Source: Alicyclobacillus sp. SP_1 (lineage in GTDB: Bacteria; Bacillota; Bacilli; Alicyclobacillales; Alicyclobacillaceae). Taken from it: a stretch of DNA of 64,000 bases. The notes beneath the pieces are model-generated. The model made no database searches and was not told the DNA's origin. It worked only from the letters and a program-made list of their open reading frames with translations. The position numbers were made by a program, and so were the translations under genes. How positions within the stretch are numbered: position 1 is the stretch's first letter; every line of letters starts with the position of its first letter. The stretch covers positions 1 to 64,000 of the forward strand of contig NZ_JAMCCX010000105.1 of assembly GCF_024706985.1 (NCBI RefSeq), given 5' to 3'. This document shows positions 25,293 to 34,994 of the stretch, piece by piece.

Positions 25293-26695
25293 AGCTGAGA
25301 ACCAAATTGACCGCGATTTTGGTGTTTTTAGTGGTCTCCATGGCGACCATTTTCTATTTGATTGCGCACAGCTACTTTCTATCCCTGTTCGGCCAATATG
25401 TGGAGATTGCCGAACACGGGGAAGCAGAGCAGTGGGCGCGGTCCCTTGGATTTTACTACTCCACCCATCATGACTCCTGGTCGGGCGTGGAGTCCTACGC
25501 AGACGCTCTGCGGACGCAGTCCGATCTCGCCCATCCGCACAACTATGTCGAGGAAGTGACCATTTTCGCACCCGATGGACGGGTGTTGACCAGTGTCGGG
25601 CATCGCGATGTTTCCGGGGCGTCTCGAGACCATTTGGATGATGACGATGGACTCTCGTCGGGAATGCGCTCCGACATCGTCATCAACGGTCGGCTGGTAG
25701 GCCGAGTGGTCGTGGAAGACACCGGATCGGACAGTTTACATGACGCTCAAATTCGCGTCTTGCGCTCGATGGACGTGGCGACGATTGGCGGTGGTCTAAC
25801 CACCACGTTGATGGCGCTCTTCTTGGGACTTTTGTTTGCGAGCCGTTTGACGAGACCATTGGGTGTACTGATGCGCGGCATTGAGAGAGTCGGGCGTGGA
25901 GATGTGGGTGTGCGGGTACCTGCGCTGACCAAGGATGAGTTGGGAAGAGTCGCGGCACAGTTCAACCAGATGGCCGAGCGACTGGAGCAGACGGAGGCGG
26001 CCCGCCGCCGGCTAGTGGCGGATGTGGCGCATGAACTGCGAACCCCGCTGACGGTGATGGAAGGTCAGTTGGAGTTGATTCAACAAGGCATTGTGGCACC
26101 CGATGAGCAGACGTTGCTGCCCATTCTGGACGAGGTTATGCGCCTGACAAGGCTCGTCGATGACTTGCATCAGTTGTCGCTTGCAGATGGTGGCGTGCTT
26201 CCTTTGCACCGCCAATGGACGGATATGGTGGCGCTGGTTCGAAGAATTGTCGACAATTTTATTTTTGAAGCCGAGGAACGTCGTGTGCGGCTGTCTTTTT
26301 CTACGTCCGCAGAGCACATCTCTGCGTTTGTCGACGCGCATCGATGCACGCAAATCATGGTCAATTTGCTCGGAAATGCCATGCGATACACGCCCGCCGG
26401 AGGAAGTATCGATGTGCATCTCGTTCGGCTGTCGACGACCGTCCGTTGCACTGTGACCGATGACGGCCCTGGCATACCAGCGGATCAACTCGCGCACGTA
26501 TTCGACCGATTTTACCGCGGAGAGACCTCGCGTTCTCGGGAGACCGGGGGTATGGGACTTGGCCTTTCGATTGCTCGCGAATTCGCGAATGCCCACGGCG
26601 GCACGCTGACCGCATCCAATCACAGTACTCGTGGTGCCGTGTTTACTCTGACCCTCCCCCTCGGGGACACGGAGGCGACCACCGCCCATTCCTGA
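25289..26695 (+). CDS. sensor histidine kinase
   Basis: Membrane sensor kinase of 468 residues that pairs with the upstream regulator. The first helix is near residues 7-25, an extracytoplasmic sensing loop of about 145 residues follows, then a second helix and HAMP. The phosphoacceptor His is in ADVAHELRTPL, the N-box is NLLGNAMRYTPAGG, and the ATP-lid boxes are DDGPGIP and GMGLGLSIA. GTG 25289 overlaps the regulator stop. The loop shows no recognisable ligand domain. Confidence 0.92.
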   Translation: MKLRTKLTAILVFLVVSMATIFYLIAHSYFLSLFGQYVEIAEHGEAEQWARSLGFYYSTHHDSWSGVESYADALRTQSDLAHPHNYVEEVTIFAPDGRVLTSVGHRDVSGASRDHLDDDDGLSSGMRSDIVINGRLVGRVVVEDTGSDSLHDAQIRVLRSMDVATIGGGLTTTLMALFLGLLFASRLTRPLGVLMRGIERVGRGDVGVRVPALTKDELGRVAAQFNQMAERLEQTEAARRRLVADVAHELRTPLTVMEGQLELIQQGIVAPDEQTLLPILDEVMRLTRLVDDLHQLSLADGGVLPLHRQWTDMVALVRRIVDNFIFEAEERRVRLSFSTSAEHISAFVDAHRCTQIMVNLLGNAMRYTPAGGSIDVHLVRLSTTVRCTVTDDGPGIPADQLAHVFDRFYRGETSRSRETGGMGLGLSIAREFANAHGGTLTASNHSTRGAVFTLTLPLGDTEATTAHS

Positions 26696-26840
26696 CGCAA
26701 TGCGGCATAGCCCCGCTGCGATTCAGTCTCCCAAGCAGGACTGACTGGTACCGAAATTGTCCCACTGCCAGCGGATGCTCTGACCTTTCTTTCGTGTTAG
26801 ACTGAATAGATGACAATCAATCGGTCAGGAGGGTGGCATT

Positions 26841-27824
26841 GTGGCAGAACTACGATACAATCCCATACTACGCGACTGGACCATGGTCGCTTCCAATCGG
26901 CAGGCGCGACCAGACATGCCGAGCGGCCAGTGTCCATTTTGCCCAGGTTCGAGTAAAGTCCCTGCTGTCTATGATGTATTCGCGTATGACAATGACTTTC
27001 CGGTGTTGTCGCCGCACCCCGATAACCCGCAGCCTCCATCTTCGTCCCTTTATCGATCCCGCCACGCTTATGGGAAGTGTGAAATTGTCCTTTACTCTTC
27101 TGACCACCATGCGTCCCTCTCGTCTCTGTCTGTTGAACATCTGGGCAGAGTCGTGGAACTGTGGACGGACAGGTATCGAGCTCTGACGGCGGACGAGCGG
27201 CACCAATACGTGTTCATCTTCGAGAACCGCGGTCGGGAAGTAGGCGCTACGATTCAACACCCGCACGGACAAATTTACGCGTACCCATTCCTCCCCGTCA
27301 AAATTCGTACGGAACTTGAGTCGTGTCAGCACCATCATGATGTCACGGGACACTGTCTGCTGTGTGACATCGTGTGCGCGGAATTGGCGGAAGGCACTCG
27401 AGTCATTGCGGAGAACGAAGACTTTGTTGCCTTCATCCCTTACTTCACGGACTTCCCCTACGGGGTGTGGATCTCACCGAAAGTACATAAACCGAATCTG
27501 GATGCTCTCACAGAGATGGAGAAACATCACTTCGCGCACATCCTGCATCTTGTGACAGCAGGCATGGACGCATTGTTTGACCGCGAGTTCCCATACATGA
27601 TGGCGCAGCACCCCACGCCTCCTCACATGCCGAGGGCAGAGTGCTATTACCATTATCACGTAGAGTTTTATCCGCCGCTTCGCAGCGCGGACAAAATCAA
27701 GTTTCTGTCGTCTTCAGAGACGGGTGCTGGAGCTGCAGCCAATCCAGCCGCAGTCGAGCAGACGGCGGCTCAGATGCGCGAGGCTATTTTGCGAGTTCAA
27801 ACGCGCGAGGGGGGACAGTCGTGA
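26841..27824 (+). CDS. galT: galactose-1-phosphate uridylyltransferase
   Basis: Leloir pathway enzyme exchanging UMP between UDP-glucose and galactose-1-phosphate. The 327-residue class I protein has the zinc-type CPFC near residue 31, the active-site HPHGQIYAY with the uridylylated His, and a C-terminal HYHVEFYPP. It is slightly short of the usual 340-350 residues but complete. GTG 26841 follows AGGAGGGTGG. It overlaps galK by GTGA and opens the operon galT-galK-galE. Confidence 0.95.
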   Translation: MAELRYNPILRDWTMVASNRQARPDMPSGQCPFCPGSSKVPAVYDVFAYDNDFPVLSPHPDNPQPPSSSLYRSRHAYGKCEIVLYSSDHHASLSSLSVEHLGRVVELWTDRYRALTADERHQYVFIFENRGREVGATIQHPHGQIYAYPFLPVKIRTELESCQHHHDVTGHCLLCDIVCAELAEGTRVIAENEDFVAFIPYFTDFPYGVWISPKVHKPNLDALTEMEKHHFAHILHLVTAGMDALFDREFPYMMAQHPTPPHMPRAECYYHYHVEFYPPLRSADKIKFLSSSETGAGAAANPAAVEQTAAQMREAILRVQTREGGQS

Positions 27825-29020
27825 TATCTTTGATTGCAGAGCACTTGCCAGCGTTTTTGGATTTTTCTCCGGGTCCCGTGGAGGAGATACGCGTCTTCTT
27901 TGCGCCAGGTCGCGTCAATTTGATGGGAGAACACACGGATTATAATGGTGGCTATGTGTTGCCAGCAGCGTTGGCGCTCGGCACGTATTTGTTCGTCCGC
28001 CCACAGCCTGGCTCACGCGTCCGCTTTGCTTCGAGTTCTTTCTCAAAAGTAGTCGATGGACAATTAGACTCGTTGCAGTATCAGTCGGAACAGGATTTTG
28101 CCAATTATCCGCTGGGAATGCTCTCCGAGTTGCAGAATAAAGGGTATGAGTTATCAAAAGGAGCAGCCGGGGACTATTACTTCGTGGGCAATCTACCCCA
28201 CGGGGCAGGGCTGTCGTCGTCCGCGTCGGTCGAAGTCGTGACGGGTTACGCTGCTTCGCGGTTATTGAACGCACTTATCGACAAGGCGGATATCGCCGTG
28301 ATGGCGCAAGCTGCGGAAAATCACTTCGTGGGCGTCAATTGCGGCATTATGGATCAGTTCAGCGTGGCTATGGGCAAAGCTCATCATGCGCTGTCTTTGC
28401 AATGCGATACGCTGGAGTACGCGTATGTCCCCATCGCCTTGGAAGGCGTGACGCTGGTGTTGGCCAATACCAACAAACCCCATTCACTGGTGGAGTCGAA
28501 GTACAATGAGCGGCGCAGTGAGTGCGACCGAGCGCTTGAGGACCTCCACCGTGCCGGGTTGACGTATCCGAATCTGGCGGCCATCTCCGTCGAGGAGTTT
28601 GCGCAGGTAGTGCAATGCTTTTCAAGTGAAGTCGTTCGTCGCAGGGCGCGGCACGTCGTCTTTGAAAATCATCGCGCGAAGCATGCGCCAAGATTGCTGG
28701 AGCAAGGCGACGCGGCCACGTTTGGACAGTGGATGCACGACTCGCACGTCTCTCTGCGCGATGACTACGAAGTGACCGGCGAGGAACTCGATGCGTTGGC
28801 ACAAGCCGCTTGGAGTGTACCAGGGTGTCTCGGTAGCCGCATGACTGGCGCTGGCTTTGGCGGATCGACCGTGTCTTTGGTCAGAACCGACTGTGTGTCC
28901 GACTTCATGGAGACGGTCGGTCGCGTCTATCGAGAGCGGATAGGCTACGATGCGTCATTTTACCAGACGGATATCGGTGATGGAGTGCGGGAACTGACAA
29001 AGGAGGCGTGGTTGTCGTGA
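27821..29020 (+). CDS. galK: galactokinase
   Basis: GHMP-family kinase phosphorylating galactose at C1, 399 residues. It has the galactose signature GRVNLMGEHTDYNGGYVLP, the ATP loop LPHGAGLSSSASVEV and motif 3 MTGAGFGGSTVSL. The open frame extends upstream to 27641 inside galT, but GTG 27821 is coupled to the galT stop (GTGA) and sits after GAGGGGGGAC. galE follows with the same overlap. Confidence 0.95.
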   Translation: MISLIAEHLPAFLDFSPGPVEEIRVFFAPGRVNLMGEHTDYNGGYVLPAALALGTYLFVRPQPGSRVRFASSSFSKVVDGQLDSLQYQSEQDFANYPLGMLSELQNKGYELSKGAAGDYYFVGNLPHGAGLSSSASVEVVTGYAASRLLNALIDKADIAVMAQAAENHFVGVNCGIMDQFSVAMGKAHHALSLQCDTLEYAYVPIALEGVTLVLANTNKPHSLVESKYNERRSECDRALEDLHRAGLTYPNLAAISVEEFAQVVQCFSSEVVRRRARHVVFENHRAKHAPRLLEQGDAATFGQWMHDSHVSLRDDYEVTGEELDALAQAAWSVPGCLGSRMTGAGFGGSTVSLVRTDCVSDFMETVGRVYRERIGYDASFYQTDIGDGVRELTKEAWLS

Positions 29021-30021
29021 GGATTTTGGTGACGGGGGGCGCAGGCTACATCGGTAGCCATACGGTCGCGGAATTGGTGGCCCACGGGCATGAGGTGACG
29101 GTGGTCGACAATTTGCGCCAAGGGCATCGCGAAGCACTTCGCCCTTTTCCGAGTGTAGCCTTTCACGAATTGAGCTTGCAGGATGAATCGCAGATGGTCG
29201 AATTGATGAGGTCACGAGGTATTGAGGCCGTGGTCCATTTTGCCGCCAGTTCTCTGGTTGGAGAGAGTGTCCAAAAACCGCTCGCGTATTATCGCAACAA
29301 TCTTTGTGGGACGGAACATCTGCTGTCCGCTATGGTCGCCGCGAAGGTCGACCGCATTGTCTTTTCTTCGACCGCTGCCGTCTACGGTGAGCCGAGTGAC
29401 ATTCCCATTCTCGAGTCGTCGCAAAAACAGCCGACCAATCCTTATGGCGAGACGAAACTTGGGATTGAACGGATGCTGCACTGGTCCAGTGCGGCTTATG
29501 GAGTCCGCTCCGCATCGCTCCGCTACTTCAATGCGGCCGGTGCGCATCCGTCGGTGCCTATCGGAGAAGACCACAATCCGGAAACACACCTCATTCCTCT
29601 CGTCTTGCAAGCAGCACTCGGCCAGCGCGAAGCCATTTCCGTCTTTGGCACCGACTATGGAACGGCTGATGGCACTTGCATTCGCGACTACATCCATGTC
29701 TGTGACCTCGCCACGGCACACCGCTTGGCGTTGGAGTGGTTGGAGACAGCGAGCGGAGCGCATGCATTCAATTTGGGCAATGGTTCCGGATTCTCTGTCA
29801 AACAAGTGATTGATGCTTCGCGCAAAGTCACAGGGCGGTCGATTGCGGTACGGGAAGTGGAACGGCGTGCGGGCGATCCGGCCGTGTTGGTGGCCTCTCC
29901 GGCGATGGCAGAGCAGACGCTTGGTTGGCGGCGAGACTATACAAATCTGGAGGCCATCCTTGAGACTGCGTGGCGCTGGCACGAAAGCCATCCGCATGGA
30001 TATTCTGAGAGTTTGTCATAG
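29017..30021 (+). CDS. galE: UDP-glucose 4-epimerase
   Basis: Extended SDR enzyme interconverting UDP-galactose and UDP-glucose, 334 residues. NAD binds at VTGGAGYIGSH. Catalytic residues are the Ser/Thr in FSSTAAVYGEP and Tyr-x3-Lys in NPYGETKLG. SLRYFNAAGA and CIRDYIHVCDLA are family stretches. I chose GTG 29017, overlapping the galK stop, because AAAGGAGG (28999-29006) lies ten bases before it. GTG 29008 would be only one base from that site. Confidence 0.95.
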   Translation: MRILVTGGAGYIGSHTVAELVAHGHEVTVVDNLRQGHREALRPFPSVAFHELSLQDESQMVELMRSRGIEAVVHFAASSLVGESVQKPLAYYRNNLCGTEHLLSAMVAAKVDRIVFSSTAAVYGEPSDIPILESSQKQPTNPYGETKLGIERMLHWSSAAYGVRSASLRYFNAAGAHPSVPIGEDHNPETHLIPLVLQAALGQREAISVFGTDYGTADGTCIRDYIHVCDLATAHRLALEWLETASGAHAFNLGNGSGFSVKQVIDASRKVTGRSIAVREVERRAGDPAVLVASPAMAEQTLGWRRDYTNLEAILETAWRWHESHPHGYSESLS

Positions 30022-30061
30022 GCAGGTCGCTTATTCCGGATTTCACCAAGGCCATCTAAAG

Positions 30062-30090
30062 AAAGCGGTTCTCTCTGAGAGAACCGCTTT
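30062..30090. terminator. bidirectional terminator after galE
   Basis: AAAGCGGTTCTC (30062-30073) pairs with GAGAACCGCTTT (30079-30090) around a 5-base loop. T-rich ends are present on both strands. It separates galE from the convergent aldehyde dehydrogenase gene. Confidence 0.8.
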
Positions 30091-30117
30091 TGCCGATGGA
30101 TTTTTGAAAAAGGCGTT

Positions 30118-31665
30118 TTAGAACCGTTCGGAGACCACTTTCGCCTGCATGAATTGAAGCAAATAGTCGGGGCCGCCAGCCTTGGAATCTGTTCCAGACA
30201 TGTGAAATCCCCCGAAAGGATGAACGCCAACGAGGGCACCTGTGCATTTGCGATTGAAGTACAGGTTGCCACAATGCATGCGGTCACGCGCTTGTTCTAA
30301 GTGAGCCCGATTGTAGGAGTATACGGAACCAGTCAAACCGTACTCCGTGTCGTTAAAGGTGTCAAGTGCATCCTCAAAGTTGTCGGCGCGATACATCGCC
30401 AAAACGGGGCCGAAAATTTCTTCACACATGATTTTCTGACCGCGCTTTGCGTCCGCAAAGACCGTCGGTTGAATGTAATAGCCCTCGCTCGGTCCACGCT
30501 CTCCACCAACCAGCAGATTTGCCTCCGACTTGCCAATTTCGATGTAGCGCATGATTTTGTCGACCGACTTCTGCTCGATGACGGGACCGTTGTAGAAATT
30601 TTGCTCCGGTGGCCCCATTTTCAGGGCTTTGGTCTTTTCCACCACGCGCTCCACGATTTCGTCGTAGACTTTCTTGTGGAGGATGGCGCGCGAAGCCGCC
30701 GAGCATTTTTGACCCTGAAAACCGAAAGCGGACGACACGATGTCTGTCGCAGCCAGTTCAAGGTCCGCGTGTTCATCGACGACGATACCGTCTTTTCCGC
30801 CCATTTCGGCAATGACGCGCTTCATCCAACGCTGTCCCGACGCCGTCTTGGCAGCGCGTTCGGAGATACGAAGTCCGACTGCTTTCGATCCGGTAAAGGA
30901 CACGAACCGCGTCTTTGGATGGTCGACCATAAAGTCGCCAATCTCCTCTGGTGGTCCGGGTACAAAGTTGATGACGCCATCCGGAAGTCCGATATCGTGC
31001 ATCATTTGGACAAATCTCGCGGCGATGACCGACGTATTGGGAGATGGCTTGAGCAAAACGGTATTGCCTGTGACAATGGCAGACGTGGTCATCCCGACCA
31101 TAATGGCGAGAGGAAAGTTCCAAGGTGGGATGATGACGCCAACACCGAGAGGTATGTAGAGTTGGCGGTTGTATTCGCCGGGGAGCGGAACGAGTGGTGT
31201 ACCTTCTCCGTAGCGCAGCATCTCTCGTCCGTAGTATTCGAGAAAGTCAATGGCTTCCGCAACATCTCCGTCCGCTTCTGCCCAATTTTTGCCGGCCTCG
31301 TAGACTTGCCAAGCCGCCCATTCTAATTTGTCTCTGCGGATGACAGCTGCAGCTTTGAATAGGTACGTGGCTCGCAGTTCTGCACTTGTATATCGCCAGT
31401 CTTCAAAACGTCGAGTCGCTACTTCGAGTGCCTCTTCAATGTGTTGTCTGGTCGCTTGGCAGACAGACCCAATCACTTCGGAGATGCGGGCGGGATTGGT
31501 AGAGGGTAGCACAGATTCGGTCGTAACCGCTTTCCCGTTGATTAAGAGCGGATAGGTCTTACCGAACTGGGACTTCACTTTTGCCAATGCGGCCTCCATC
31601 GCTGATTTGTTGGCTGGAAGCTGAAAATCTAAAAATGGCTCATTGTGAAAAGGGGTAGTCGTCAT
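30118..31665 (-). CDS. L-glutamate gamma-semialdehyde dehydrogenase (RocA/PruA type)
   Basis: NAD-dependent aldehyde dehydrogenase of 515 residues, closest to 1-pyrroline-5-carboxylate dehydrogenase. That enzyme oxidises glutamate semialdehyde in proline and arginine breakdown. Visible motifs are IIPPWNFPLAI, FTGSKAVGLRI, the general base Glu in IAEMGGKDG and the catalytic Cys in GFQGQKCSAASR. The C-terminal FGGFHMSGTDSKAGGPDYL is typical of this subfamily. The ATG at 31665 has GGGAGG about eight bases upstream. It stands alone, and no proline dehydrogenase is adjacent. Confidence 0.9.
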   Translation of the reverse strand: MTTTPFHNEPFLDFQLPANKSAMEAALAKVKSQFGKTYPLLINGKAVTTESVLPSTNPARISEVIGSVCQATRQHIEEALEVATRRFEDWRYTSAELRATYLFKAAAVIRRDKLEWAAWQVYEAGKNWAEADGDVAEAIDFLEYYGREMLRYGEGTPLVPLPGEYNRQLYIPLGVGVIIPPWNFPLAIMVGMTTSAIVTGNTVLLKPSPNTSVIAARFVQMMHDIGLPDGVINFVPGPPEEIGDFMVDHPKTRFVSFTGSKAVGLRISERAAKTASGQRWMKRVIAEMGGKDGIVVDEHADLELAATDIVSSAFGFQGQKCSAASRAILHKKVYDEIVERVVEKTKALKMGPPEQNFYNGPVIEQKSVDKIMRYIEIGKSEANLLVGGERGPSEGYYIQPTVFADAKRGQKIMCEEIFGPVLAMYRADNFEDALDTFNDTEYGLTGSVYSYNRAHLEQARDRMHCGNLYFNRKCTGALVGVHPFGGFHMSGTDSKAGGPDYLLQFMQAKVVSERF

Positions 31666-31710
31666 CAAGGTTCCTCCCATACTGTGAGTGACATCGCACA
31701 TCTATCCTAT

Positions 31711-31734
31711 CATGAACCGCCACCTCGGTTCATG
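31711..31734. promoter_or_regulatory. operator candidate of the aldehyde dehydrogenase gene
   Basis: CATGAACC (31711-31718) and GGTTCATG (31727-31734) form a perfect 8-bp inverted repeat with an 8-base spacer. It lies about 45 bases upstream of the start codon of the minus-strand gene, within its promoter region. The binding protein is unknown. Confidence 0.5.
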
Positions 31735-31926
31735 TGCCAGAGACAGCCATTGCCCATCATTGGGAAACTAAGGCGACGTTATGCCGCTCTCGTTTTAGGA
31801 GGCAATGACGAATTTGTTCATGTATTCCTTTCGTGGATAATTCGCTAAGGGCATGGCAATACTGCGAACACTTCGCCCGACAGACTGTTGCAGACCGTTC
31901 CTCTCAAGGGCTCAAAACAGCCACAT

Positions 31927-31940
31927 TGAAAGCGCTTTGA
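31927..31940. promoter_or_regulatory. cre-like site
   Basis: TGAAAGCGCTTTGA differs from a perfect catabolite response element (TGAAARCGCTTTCA type) at one position. It sits in the divergent interval between the aldehyde dehydrogenase and qoxA genes. CcpA control of either is plausible. Confidence 0.5.
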
Positions 31941-32160
31941 AATTACAATACTTCCATAGGGGTATTTGTGACAATTTGTCGAACTTGTTGTGGTATTTCT
32001 GTTAACAGCCTTGATGGGTTTCTTTGAAATGCGGTGATTTTTGCTCTATGAAAAGGGTTGCAAATGGTATTATCTATTCCGGGAGCCATGGGCTTTGCAG
32101 GATAGGTCTAGTGTCTGCTGAGTTTTCTACTTTGGGCTTGGAGAGGGGTTGGAAACGTCG

Positions 32161-33006
32161 ATGAGGTCGCCCAAACGCCGCCTGACGAGTCTATTGCTGA
32201 TGTTCGTGGCGACTGCGCTCTTGGCCACGGGATGTGGTTCCAAGTATGCGGTCATGTCACCAGCAGGTCCGGTGGCACGCAGTGAGTTGCATCTAATTGT
32301 GTGGTCATTCGCTATCATGATTTTCGTCGTTATCGTCGTTCTCGTGTTGTTTGTCATGGTGTTGGTGAAGTTTCGCAACAAGCCAGACACCAAATCGGTC
32401 TACACTCCGGATTGGGAAGGTAGTCGGAAATTAGAGACCATCTGGACCGTCGTTCCCATCATCTTGGTTGCGGCCATTGCCGTACCCGCGGTTCTCACCA
32501 CGGGAGATTTGGAAAGTCCGCCAAAGAGCAAGTACGCGGCCGTCACCATTGACGTGATTGCGGCTCGTTGGAAATGGATATTCCAGTACCCAAAACAAGG
32601 GATTGAAACGGTCGACTATGTGGTTATCCCAGCTCGTGCTCCCATTGACTTTCAGTTGACTTCCGTGGGTCCCATGAACACACTCTGGATACCTCAACTT
32701 GGCGGCATGGAGTTTGCAATGCCCGGTAAGGACTTGAAACTGTGGCTGGAAGCTGGACATACTGGCACATATCTCGGTCGCAGCGGTCAGTTCTCCGGAA
32801 AAGGTTTCGTACACATGCAATTTGAAACCTACGCAAAGTCGGAAGCAGACTTTAATGCTTGGGTGCAGCACGTCAAAGCTACACAGCCTGCCCTCAGCGA
32901 ATCACTCAGTCGCAAGCTCATCAAACAGGCCAGTGTCGTCAAGCCTATGACATTCTCCTCTTACCCGTCTGACCAAGCGCTCTTTGCTCAAACGAATCAA
33001 CAGTAA
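32161..33006 (+). CDS. qoxA: aa3-type menaquinol oxidase subunit II
   Basis: Subunit II of a heme-copper quinol oxidase. The N-terminus is a lipoprotein signal with Cys25 (LATGC), then two membrane helices and an extracytoplasmic cupredoxin domain. The segment that would carry the CuA ligands reads YLGRSGQFSGKGF and has no Cys, as in CyoA/QoxA and unlike cytochrome c oxidases. Electron donor is therefore a quinol. ATG 32161 is 12 bases after GAGAGGGG. An in-frame TTG at 32149 touches that site and is the alternative. First gene of qoxABCD-ctaB-ctaA. Confidence 0.88.
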   Translation: MRSPKRRLTSLLLMFVATALLATGCGSKYAVMSPAGPVARSELHLIVWSFAIMIFVVIVVLVLFVMVLVKFRNKPDTKSVYTPDWEGSRKLETIWTVVPIILVAAIAVPAVLTTGDLESPPKSKYAAVTIDVIAARWKWIFQYPKQGIETVDYVVIPARAPIDFQLTSVGPMNTLWIPQLGGMEFAMPGKDLKLWLEAGHTGTYLGRSGQFSGKGFVHMQFETYAKSEADFNAWVQHVKATQPALSESLSRKLIKQASVVKPMTFSSYPSDQALFAQTNQQ

Positions 33007-33030
33007 TTCAGGAGACCATGAGGGAGGGCT

Positions 33031-34992
33031 ATGCACGTGAATCCAGCAGTTCGCCACTTTATTCTCACCTTCTTCCCACATAACGTCCTGGAGTTGGGGG
33101 CTGATGGTGCCATCATCATGGCATCGCTGGCCATTGTCTTCGTCCTGACGTACTTTAAGAAGTGGAAGTGGCTATGGCGAGAGTATTTGACAACGGTCGA
33201 CCATAAAAAGATTGGCATCATGTACATCATTGCTGCCATTACCATGCTTTTCCGCGGTGGCTCAGATGCCATTCTCATGCGGTCGCAGTTGGCATTTCCG
33301 AATGAGCATTTCTTATCTGCCAATCACTACGATGAAATTTTCACCACGCATGGTACGGTCATGATTCTGTTCATGGCTATGCCGTTTGTTATCGGTCTGT
33401 TCAACGTAGCAGTTCCGCTGCAAATTGGCGCGCGCGATGTGGCTTTTCCGTATTTGAATGCCATTTCGTTCTGGCTGTTTTTCGTCGCGGCTCTCTTGTT
33501 CAACCTGTCTTTTGTCGTCGGCGGTTCGCCGAATGCCGGGTGGACATCGTATACACCGCTTGCTGGGGCGCATTTTGACCCTGGTCCAGGAGAGAATTAT
33601 TACTTAATCGCCCTTCAAATTACAGGTATTGGTACTATCGCTACAGGCGTAAACTTCCTCGTCACCATTTTAAAGATGCGTGCGCCTGGCATGACGTTGA
33701 TGCGGATGCCGATGTTCACCTGGTCAGTTCTCATCACGTCCATTCTCATCATCTTCGCCTTTCCAGTTTTGGCTGTCGATTTGGCGCTGTTGTTGATTGA
33801 CCGATTGTTCGGGGCGCACTTCTTCACCATATCGGCAGGTGGTATGCCTATGCAGTGGGTCAACCTGTTCTGGATTTGGGGACATCCCGAGGTGTACATT
33901 GTCATCTTGCCGCTGTTTGGAGTATTTTCGGAAGTTGTCGCTACCTTCTCCCGCAAGCGTCTTTTTGGTTACGGTGCCATGGTCGTTTCACTCTTGGCCA
34001 TCTCGATTCTTTCCTTCGTCGTCTGGGTCCATCACTTCTTCACGATGGGTGCTGGCGTTGGTGTGAATGATTTCTTTGGTGTGTCGACCATGCTCATCGC
34101 CGTTCCAACGGGTGTCAAGATGTTCAACTGGCTGTTTACCATGTGGCGAGGGCGGGTTGAATTCGCCATGCCAATGCTGTGGGCGCTGGCGTTCATTCCA
34201 ACCTTTCTGATTGGCGGACTGTCCGGTGTCATGTTGGCCGTTGCCCCAGCTGACTACCAGTACCACAATAGTTACTTCCTCGTGGCTCACTTCCATTATG
34301 TGCTCGTGGGTGGAACAGTGTTCGGGTGCTTCGCAGGAATGTATTACTGGTGGCCCAAAATGTTTGGCGTCAAATTAGACGAACGCACGGGTCGCTGGGC
34401 TTTCTGGACTTGGATTGTTTCGTTCAACGTCTGCTTCCTACCGATGTTTGTCGTCGGGTTGATGGGCATGACCCGCCGTATGTACACGTATCCCGCCGGA
34501 CTCGGTTGGATGCCCTACAACTTCGTTGAGACCATCGGTGCTTACGGGATGGCTATCGGCTTTGTATTGATGGTGTACAACATTGTCTACAGCATACGGA
34601 AGGGCGAACGTGATTTGACCGGCGACCCGTGGGATGGGCGCACGTTGGAGTGGTCAACCACTTCCCCAGCACCCGAGTACAATTTTGCGGTAACTCCCGT
34701 CGTTCATGACCGCGATGAGTGGTGGTATCAGAAGTACGTAGACAAATCGAAGAAAGAGAAACCGGTGATTCGACCGATTCACATGCCGAACAACTCTGGG
34801 AGACCGATTACTCTCGCGGCAGGATTTGGTCTCGCTGGCTTTGGCTTCGTGTTTGCATGGTACGTGCCAGCTATTCTCGGCCTGCTCATCGTTTTAATAT
34901 GTCTCGGGGCTCGGTCTTTTGAACTCAATACGGACCACTATATTCCGGTGGACGTGATTGAGCGCACCGAAGCTGCAGCAGGGAGGTTGTAA
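33031..34992 (+). CDS. qoxB: aa3-type menaquinol oxidase subunit I
   Basis: Catalytic, proton-pumping subunit of the heme-copper oxidase, 653 residues with about 14-15 helices as in CyoB/QoxB. The low-spin heme His is in FTTHGTVM. The cross-linked His-Tyr and proton-channel Glu are in WGHPEVYIVI, CuB His ligands in VWVHHFFTMG, and the heme a3 and a His in VAHFHYVLVGG. AGGGAGGG precedes the ATG at 33031. It sits 24 bases after qoxA and 2 bases before qoxC. Confidence 0.95.
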   Translation: MHVNPAVRHFILTFFPHNVLELGADGAIIMASLAIVFVLTYFKKWKWLWREYLTTVDHKKIGIMYIIAAITMLFRGGSDAILMRSQLAFPNEHFLSANHYDEIFTTHGTVMILFMAMPFVIGLFNVAVPLQIGARDVAFPYLNAISFWLFFVAALLFNLSFVVGGSPNAGWTSYTPLAGAHFDPGPGENYYLIALQITGIGTIATGVNFLVTILKMRAPGMTLMRMPMFTWSVLITSILIIFAFPVLAVDLALLLIDRLFGAHFFTISAGGMPMQWVNLFWIWGHPEVYIVILPLFGVFSEVVATFSRKRLFGYGAMVVSLLAISILSFVVWVHHFFTMGAGVGVNDFFGVSTMLIAVPTGVKMFNWLFTMWRGRVEFAMPMLWALAFIPTFLIGGLSGVMLAVAPADYQYHNSYFLVAHFHYVLVGGTVFGCFAGMYYWWPKMFGVKLDERTGRWAFWTWIVSFNVCFLPMFVVGLMGMTRRMYTYPAGLGWMPYNFVETIGAYGMAIGFVLMVYNIVYSIRKGERDLTGDPWDGRTLEWSTTSPAPEYNFAVTPVVHDRDEWWYQKYVDKSKKEKPVIRPIHMPNNSGRPITLAAGFGLAGFGFVFAWYVPAILGLLIVLICLGARSFELNTDHYIPVDVIERTEAAAGRL

Positions 34993-34994
34993 GG

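Larger units (their letters stand above)
31666..32160. other. divergent intergenic region
   Basis: About 495 bases without a supported gene between the aldehyde dehydrogenase and qoxA starts. It holds the inverted repeat at 31711-31734 and the cre-like box. AT-rich stretches before qoxA are likely promoter DNA, but I could not fix a -35/-10 pair with good spacing. I see no RNA gene. Confidence 0.6.

Noticed and set aside
30301-31326. 341-codon open frame antisense to the aldehyde dehydrogenase
   Set aside because: The dehydrogenase motifs are intact on the other strand; no recognisable protein here.
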